Source of the DNA: SAR324 cluster bacterium
GTDB lineage: Bacteria > SAR324 > XYD2-FULL-50-16
Direction: 5' to 3'
Assembly: GCA_002401295.1 (NCBI GenBank)
Contig: NVSR01000017.1
Span: 1 to 28,715 of the forward strand
Length of the DNA stretch: 28,715 bases
The stretch's first letter is position 1; each line of letters starts with the position of its first letter. A model generated the notes under the pieces. That model worked only from the letters and a program-made list of their open reading frames with translations. It did no database searches and was not told where the DNA came from. The position numbers and the translations under genes were made by a program. Positions 24,697 to 28,715 of the stretch are shown here, in pieces.

Positions 24697-25575
24697 TCAA
24701 ACTCCTGAGAACAGTGATTCCTGAATCTCTAAATTTTCTTGTAAAGCACTGCTGATATTTGTCAGAGGCAGCCGAACTTCCGAGCGGGATATCCGCCCCT
24801 GGTTAGCTAAAATTTGTTTGATCGGCCCGGGATTCGGCTCTTGAAACAGTTGGGGGATCATTCTTTCGATCTGCCGCCATTTTGCCAGGGCTGCTTGATG
24901 ATCATTCTGCCGTGCCAATCGGTAAACCTCGACAAACTCTTCTGTCCGCAGATGAGCGGAGGCCATGATACCACCATCTCCTCCATGCACTAAGGTGGTA
25001 TAAAATAATTGATCTTCACCCGTCAGCACGGAGAAACCATCAGGCTTTTGTAGCAGCAACTCCAATGATTGCTTGAAGTCACCGGAGGAATCTTTGATCG
25101 CCACAATATTCTTCAGTTCCGCCAAGCGAAAAAGGGTTTCATTCTGCAGGTTCACTCCCGTCCGATAGGGGATGTTGTAAAGAATTATATCCAGGTCCGT
25201 ATTCTCAGAAAGCCCTAAAAAATGCTGGTATAAGCCTTCTTGGCTAGGCCTGTTGTAATAAGGACAGGCTGATAAAATTCCGGCGATGGGGTACTGCTCC
25301 AACCGTCTCAAACCGGCAACTTGTTTGCGTGTATTATTGCCGCCGAAACCCACGTAAATTGGCAATTTACCATCGACTACCTCTACAGTTGTCTCGATAA
25401 TTTTTTCAATTTCCGAGTCTGATAATGTAGAGACTTCTCCTGTAGTTCCCAGAGGGATCACACCGGAAATCCCCTTACTCAAGTAACTTCGAAGTAAGGT
25501 TTCATAGGACTCAAAATCAACCTCTTCATTTCGAAAAGGGGTAATGATCGGTAACAGTACGCCGGAAACAGACAT
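24697..25575 (-). CDS. dapA: 4-hydroxy-tetrahydrodipicolinate synthase
   Basis: 292 residues. It condenses pyruvate with aspartate semialdehyde in lysine/diaminopimelate synthesis. The residues keep E. coli numbering: T44 and T45 in PLGTTGE, Y133 in YNIPYRTG, R138, and Schiff-base K161 in AIKDSSGDF. The ATG has AGGAG seven bases upstream. The strong terminator of the upstream small-ORF cassette ends only about 50 bp before the start. Transcription must therefore begin inside that short gap or read through the terminator, which would give attenuation-like control. Other class I lyases (KDG aldolase, NAL) share the fold, but the residues and length favour DapA. Confidence 0.93.
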   Translation of the reverse strand: MSVSGVLLPIITPFRNEEVDFESYETLLRSYLSKGISGVIPLGTTGEVSTLSDSEIEKIIETTVEVVDGKLPIYVGFGGNNTRKQVAGLRRLEQYPIAGILSACPYYNRPSQEGLYQHFLGLSENTDLDIILYNIPYRTGVNLQNETLFRLAELKNIVAIKDSSGDFKQSLELLLQKPDGFSVLTGEDQLFYTTLVHGGDGGIMASAHLRTEEFVEVYRLARQNDHQAALAKWRQIERMIPQLFQEPNPGPIKQILANQGRISRSEVRLPLTNISSALQENLEIQESLFSGV

Positions 25576-25625
25576 TTTTTCTCCTGATTACATTAAGTGA
25601 TTATTGCCGAACCCAAACTGAAGAC

Positions 25626-25671
25626 AAAAAAAAAGCCCCTGTGAACCGGAAGAGGTTCACAGGGGCTTTTT
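25626..25671 (-). terminator. Strong intrinsic terminator between the small ORF and dapA
   Basis: AAAAGCCCCTGTGAACC (25631-25647) pairs perfectly with GGTTCACAGGGGCTTTT (25654-25670); the loop is 6 bases. On the minus strand a run of nine T follows, giving a textbook terminator. On the plus strand five T follow, so it may act both ways. The same stem and loop recur at 26557-26594. Located about 50 bp before dapA, it could be an attenuator. Confidence 0.92.
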
Positions 25672-25698
25672 AAAGAAGATCAAAAAAAGAAAATCCTT

Positions 25699-25791
25699 CT
25701 ACTGCCGCAACCTGTGCCTCCGCTTGTAATTCACCTGTTTGACCACAGGTTTGACAGATTTGCGTTTAAGGGCAGTAAGGATGAAGGACAT
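25699..25791 (-). CDS. Small basic protein or leader peptide, 30 aa, copy A
   Basis: 30 codons from the ATG at 25789-25791 to TAG at 25699-25701. The product has five Lys and five Arg: a hydrophobic start (MSFILTAL), then KRKSVKPVVKQ and a basic end with RRHRLR. A weak GAGA lies upstream. It is flanked by a TTGACA-N17-TAAAGC promoter and a strong terminator, so it forms its own short transcript. The second copy at 26624-26716 has the same length, frame and stop, with 19 of 30 residues identical and no indels. I do not recognise the family. It may be a nucleic-acid- or ribosome-binding micro-protein, or a Lys/Arg leader peptide controlling dapA. Confidence 0.6.
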   Translation of the reverse strand: MSFILTALKRKSVKPVVKQVNYKRRHRLRQ

Positions 25792-25837
25792 GATTTTCTC
25801 TAAAATAAAATTAGTTTTTAAATTCTTTGAGTGCTTA

Positions 25838-25866
25838 GCTTTATGGTTCGGACTAAAATTTGTCAA
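25838..25866 (-). promoter_or_regulatory. Promoter of small-ORF cassette A
   Basis: On the minus strand, TTGACA (25861-25866), a 17-base spacer and TAAAGC (25838-25843), followed by TAAGCACT. Copy B has the same boxes, spacing and distance to the ATG, while the spacer differs. This is what is expected of a sigma-70-type promoter under selection, though TAAAGC is a poor -10 box. Confidence 0.65.
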
Positions 25867-25900
25867 TAAGTTTTAATGTAATGGGGATAAGAGGAGAGAG

Positions 25901-26164
25901 CTATTTGAGTTGGCTGGAAATATTCTCACAAGCTTCTTTTAACTTTTCACTGGAAAAGCGTGTCAAATTTCCCGGGCTGAGTTCCTCCAGGAAACTATCG
26001 AGATCTCCTTTTTGGGATAGCCCCCAGTTCACTCCTGTCACCCCGATAATCAATAGTAAGACCCAGATTATAAATCCCTTACGCAGCAACTGGTAAGTAG
26101 CCCCCAAAGCCATCAGGCCACCAACTGCAGCGATTCCGTATGAAATCAATTCTTGTTCCGACAT
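25901..26164 (-). CDS. Small two-helix membrane protein, unknown
   Basis: 87 residues from the second of two adjacent ATGs; AGAGGA sits too close to the first ATG (26167). Two hydrophobic segments are predicted: about 8-28 (SYGIAAVGGLMALGATYQLL) and about 31-49 (FIIWVLLLIIGVTGVNWGL). A short acidic-basic tail follows. I recognise no family. It lies between the two small-ORF cassettes, about 35 bp before promoter A, as an apparent single gene. Coding potential is supported only by the start site and composition. Confidence 0.45.
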   Translation of the reverse strand: MSEQELISYGIAAVGGLMALGATYQLLRKGFIIWVLLLIIGVTGVNWGLSQKGDLDSFLEELSPGNLTRFSSEKLKEACENISSQLK

Positions 26165-26282
26165 CATTCCTCTATTATTACTGGTTTCTTTTTACTATTT
26201 AGTCTGGACTTCATTGTGATCGATCTTTTAGCCTGTCGAAAAAGCAATGCTCGTGCCTAAATTATCACAGCAATCTCCCAGG

Positions 26283-26510
26283 CTACCTTTCAGTTAAGCC
26301 AAGGCGTACACCCAAACCAATCAACAGGCTTCCCAGTAAATACTCTTTGATTTTTTGAAAGTAGGTATTTATAACATGGAGGGACCAGGTATCGTTCCTA
26401 GGGATCACACCGGAACCCCCTTTATACAGGCAGCTTCACAGTAGAGTTTCATAGGACTCAAAATCGACCTCTTCATCCAAAAAAGGCGTGATGATCGGTA
26501 ATATCTCCTG
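26283..26510 (-). pseudogene. Collapsed second copy of dapA-lysE
   Basis: Downstream of cassette B the sequence follows the dapA leader, then a dapA 5' piece (about 26395-26510; codons such as EEVDFESYETLL are readable, without the ATG region). It then jumps to the LysE N-terminal block TPGPSML-like bases (26361-26394) and ends in a LysE C-terminus, LLGSLLIGLGVRLGLTER (stop at 26283). Large deletions and frame breaks leave no usable protein. It shows that promoter-small ORF-dapA-lysE was once duplicated as a block. Confidence 0.8.
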
Positions 26511-26550
26511 ATTAACTTAAGTTGATGATTGTAAACCCCAAACTGAAGAC

Positions 26551-26594
26551 AAAAAAAAAGCCCCTGTGAACCGGAAGAGGTTCACAGGGGCTTT
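26551..26594 (-). terminator. Terminator of small-ORF cassette B
   Basis: AAAGCCCCTGTGAACC (26557-26572) pairs with GGTTCACAGGGGCTTT (26579-26594); the loop and the minus-strand T-run (nine T) are the same as in copy A. The stem is unchanged although the DNA downstream has decayed. Confidence 0.9.
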
Positions 26595-26623
26595 CCAAAG
26601 AAGATCAAAAAACAAAAATCATT

Positions 26624-26716
26624 CTATCGCCGCAACCTATCCCGTCGTTCACAATACGCCTGTTTCAACACAGGTTTGACAGATTTTTGTTTGAGCATAA
26701 GAAGAATGAAGAACAT
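26624..26716 (-). CDS. Small basic protein or leader peptide, 30 aa, copy B
   Basis: Same length (93 nt with stop) and frame as 25699-25791. The product is again basic: MFFILLMLKQKSVKPVLKQ then RRDRLRR. The shared core is KxKSVKPVxKQ and RRxRLR. Differences from copy A include synonymous third-base changes (codons 4, 8, 24), while the KSVKPV core is unchanged. It has its own promoter (26763-26791) and terminator (26551-26594). Because the following dapA copy is dead, this copy cannot be a leader for a working dapA, which favours a function of its own. Confidence 0.55.
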   Translation of the reverse strand: MFFILLMLKQKSVKPVLKQAYCERRDRLRR

Positions 26717-26762
26717 GATTTTCTCTCGAATAGAATATGTTTATAAAATGTTTAAGTGCTTA

Positions 26763-26791
26763 GCTTTAAGGAGCAGCTGAAAAACTGTCAA
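26763..26791 (-). promoter_or_regulatory. Promoter of small-ORF cassette B
   Basis: TTGACA (26786-26791 on the minus strand), 17 bases, TAAAGC (26763-26768), again followed by TAAGCACT; 46 bases separate it from the ATG, as in copy A. The spacer is unrelated to that of copy A, so the conservation is in the boxes. Confidence 0.62.
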
Positions 26792-26860
26792 TCTTTTTTT
26801 TGAGATAGTATTCAGCAGACAAGAGCTTTTCCAATCCCTCATTTGCTATCCGTAGAATGA

Positions 26861-27349
26861 CTAAAAATTGAATTCAAATTCACGAAAACAATATCCTTCC
26901 TGGCGCATCATGCAACCACTTCGCACTGGAGCCATCTGATATTGGACACCTAATCCTTGCAACCAGCCTACCAGCCTCTCAAAAATCCCACATTGGTATT
27001 GTTCAATCACCTTGGTTCGCTTGATGCCTTCATAGGCAAAACACTGATGAATATACCAACGCAGAGTATTCTTGGTGGGAAAGGCAATTTCAAAATCCAT
27101 AAAATCTACTTTGATCATCTCAAAAGATTTCTTAAGGAGGCATTTCAAATCATCAAAGCTTTCTATGGTTTCAATAGCAAAGGCTTGCTGGAACCTCTTG
27201 ATCTCCACTGCGGCGGCGGAATGAATGGCTGCTTTATTAATACGGTTTGTTGTTTCAATGCCACACTCCTCCAAACAATGCTGAAACCACATAGCATCAT
27301 GGGTCATCCAGCTTTTATTCAATAGTTCTTGTAACTCCTTCTTTTCCAT
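26861..27349 (-). CDS. DUF6125-like cysteine-containing protein
   Basis: 162 residues from the ATG at 27347-27349, which has GGGG six bases before it; a longer frame to 27412 has no ribosome site. The N-terminus (LLNKSWMTHDAMWFQHCLEECGIE) and the cysteine pattern (C103 in HQCFAYEGI, C120 in QYQCGIFERL, C146 and C154 in SGCMMRQEGYCFREF) match what I recall of DUF6125, a family of soluble proteins related to ATC-hydrolase-like domains. The conserved cysteines and H18 could form a metal or active site, but the function is unknown. It is a single gene on the minus strand, 70 bp to the left of cassette B sequence. Confidence 0.65.
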   Translation of the reverse strand: MEKKELQELLNKSWMTHDAMWFQHCLEECGIETTNRINKAAIHSAAAVEIKRFQQAFAIETIESFDDLKCLLKKSFEMIKVDFMDFEIAFPTKNTLRWYIHQCFAYEGIKRTKVIEQYQCGIFERLVGWLQGLGVQYQMAPVRSGCMMRQEGYCFREFEFNF

Positions 27350-27571
27350 CAATTCCCCTTTTTTTTGAAGAGCGATACAACACCACCCAGAACTCAGCCG
27401 AAATAAAACCAAACTTCCTTTCTACGTTAAAATTAGTAAAAAAGAAAGCCTTCTCTTTCAAGGCCTTAAGCAGGATCAATCCATGCGATCCAAAACTTGC
27501 GGAGACTCAGACTGGAGGGATCTTATTGAAGACAGGATTTCCTGACAATGAAGTTCAAGAGTTATTGAGTT

Positions 27572-27606
27572 TCACTACTTTAGTGAGATTATTACTAAAG
27601 TAGTGA
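27572..27606. repeat. Perfect 13-bp inverted repeat
   Basis: TCACTACTTTAGT (27572-27584) and ACTAAAGTAGTGA (27594-27606) with a 9-base loop. There is no T-run on either side, so an operator or protein-binding palindrome, or an RNA stem, is likelier than a terminator. Confidence 0.6.
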
Positions 27607-27997
27607 CTTTCTTGACATTTAAGTGCATGCAGTTGAAATAAAGGAACTATAAGGTAAATTTTCAGGAGTTATCACCAGCCATGAGCAGAAATGTAGCCAC
27701 CGTGAGGAGGGGATCAGTGACTACATTTCATTGCCCATTGGAGCTGTTAGGAACGTGATGAACTCGGAACAGTTCAGAAGCTTATGTGGGGAAGACGTTC
27801 GGGAAAGATTTTGATTGCAATTTTATTTAGAACTCTTTTAAAACCAAAAACTTACTTTTGAATCGTTTTTAATAGGTCTAGAAGGAAATCACCTTCCATT
27901 CATGGCAATACGAAGATATTATCCACAGCTTCCTTGCAACTCTCGTCAGCCAACGGCCATGAGATGAACAGAGGCATTAATCAATCTATTAATCGAG

Positions 27998-28023
27998 GTC
28001 GGAGTAAGCGAAGCGTCTCCGAC
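27998..28023. repeat. REP-like palindrome near the TPR gene end
   Basis: GTCGGAG (27998-28004) pairs with CTCCGAC (28017-28023) around TAAGCGAAGCGT. The GC-rich arms in AT-rich surroundings, 33 bp after a minus-strand stop, resemble dispersed intergenic palindromes. Confidence 0.5.
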
Positions 28024-28055
28024 GCTCCACTATTTTACTCAAAACTTGGAATAAC

Positions 28056-28715
28056 TTAAGCCATTAGCTTGTGAAATTCCGGTGTATCTTTCAGATTTTT
28101 TAAATCATCATCGTCTTTGGCTCTTTCTTGATATTCAGACTGAAATTTTATTGCAGCTTTCAGATGATTCAGAGCTTTTTCTTTTTCATTGAGCAAAGAA
28201 TATACACAGGCGATATTGTAATCTCCTGCTCCAGCTTGTAATTGATTAGCCTTTTGTGCTTTTTCTAAAGCTTCAAATAAAATAGTACTTTTTTCCGGGT
28301 TCTCTTTTAAGTAAGAAAGAAGAATCAGAGCATAGGCCCAGCCACTGTATATTTCAAATGTTTGTACTCCATTCTTTTGAGCAGACTTATAATGTTCTAT
28401 TAACCTTTCCAGGTGAATTATTTTTTGCCCTTCCTCACTTTGAGTGACAAAATTGATGAAAATTACTGCTAAGAGCTGGTAGGCCTTTTGATAATCAGGT
28501 TTGATACGTAATATTCTCTCAATTTTTTCACTCGCCTGCTCCAGTAAACTAATTTTATCCTCATTCTCTGCGCACATTGCAAGAGCATAAAGAGCGTTCC
28601 CCAAATTTTCTAATCCATTAAAGTGATCTGGTGTTAAGCTTATAATAAAATTCTCATCAATTCCCCCAACAATTATTTGAAACTGAGTGTTAGCTTCATC
28701 AATGATCGCTCTAAT
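28056..28715 (-). CDS. TPR-like repeat protein (5' end outside window)
   Basis: The frame is open to the right edge of the window: 37 codons lie above the TTG at 28604 with no stop, so the gene starts outside. At least 219 residues are visible. Helical repeats of TPR type are seen: ILRIKPDYQKAYQLLAVIF, then YSGWAYALILLSYL, and most clearly YNIACVYSLLNEKEKALNHL followed by LKAAIKFQSEY. The C-terminal DDLKNLKDTPEFHKLM is typical of TPR proteins such as TPR-end motifs in many proteobacteria. No signal peptide is in view. It is probably a scaffold or interaction protein; no partner can be named. Confidence 0.75.
   Translation of the reverse strand: MRAIIDEANTQFQIIVGGIDENFIISLTPDHFNGLENLGNALYALAMCAENEDKISLLEQASEKIERILRIKPDYQKAYQLLAVIFINFVTQSEEGQKIIHLERLIEHYKSAQKNGVQTFEIYSGWAYALILLSYLKENPEKSTILFEALEKAQKANQLQAGAGDYNIACVYSLLNEKEKALNHLKAAIKFQSEYQERAKDDDDLKNLKDTPEFHKLMA

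Larger units (their letters stand above)
27350..28055. other. Gene-free stretch with palindromes
   Basis: About 700 bases with no coding sequence that I can support. It contains the perfect 13-bp inverted repeat at 27572-27606 and a REP-like palindrome at 27998-28023. The promoter of the DUF6125-like gene should lie near 27360-27450. No RNA gene was recognised. Confidence 0.5.

Noticed and set aside
25699..25791. Small ORF as a COX24/bS22-like ribosomal micro-protein
   Set aside because: It is basic and of similar size, but lacks the dense Lys/Arg/His pattern of that family as I know it; no family is assigned.
27443..27475. Possible terminator with AAGGC/GCCTT stem and T-rich tail on the minus strand
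   Set aside because: The stem is only about 5 bp and no nearby minus-strand gene ends there.

Overview
The window comes from a Gram-negative bacterium of moderate GC content. It carries an RND/TolC efflux system, lipoproteins with lipoboxes, a probable outer-membrane beta-barrel, unimodular QueF and a FolE/FolX/FolM pteridine set. The gene mix suggests a non-model proteobacterial or deltaproteobacteria-like lineage (SAR324-like is only a guess). Nothing here fixes the taxonomy: there is no rRNA, tRNA or CRISPR. Apart from the gor tail at the left edge and a metalloprotease at 20117-21367, all genes lie on the minus strand.

Layout from left to right. (1) 1-8534: the 3' end of glutathione reductase converges on an efflux operon read as barrel protein, TolC fusion, membrane-fusion lipoprotein, RND pump. 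The TolC protein is unusual: a periplasmic ABC-type binding domain interrupted by an SH3-like domain is fused in front of the outer-membrane channel. (2) 8816-13253: a pteridine operon folX-folK-folM-folE, which matches the tetrahydromonapterin route, followed upstream by a P-type ATPase fragment, an MNT/HEPN pair and a second folE copy behind rlmN. The two folE copies are about 93.5% identical in protein and share their 3' hairpin, so they form direct repeats around about 3 kb of accessory DNA. (3) 13231-19179: housekeeping genes rlmN, aroQ, rlmB, cysS, then a 303-bp MITE-like element with long terminal inverted repeats, then FAH hydrolase-queC-queF (queuosine precursor synthesis). (4) 19180-21367: a long AT-rich intergenic region before a secreted astacin-like lipoprotein protease. 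(5) 21562-25575: FMN glutamate synthase-like protein, PLP aminotransferase, a broken lysE and dapA.

(6) 24495-26791 holds the most interesting signal. Upstream of dapA is a compact cassette: a TTGACA-N17-TAAAGC promoter, a 30-codon basic small ORF and a strong terminator only about 50 bp before dapA. A second copy lies at 26551-26791. In that copy the following dapA-lysE part has collapsed to remnants, while the small ORF keeps its frame and length, the promoter keeps its boxes and exact spacing, and the terminator stem is identical. This points to selection on the small gene or its RNA. (7) 26861-28715: a DUF6125-like protein, a gene-free stretch with palindromes, and a TPR-like protein running off the window.

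REP-like palindromes sharing a TGTRGGWTGG-type arm recur after rlmB, after both folE copies and at the ends of the MITE-like element.
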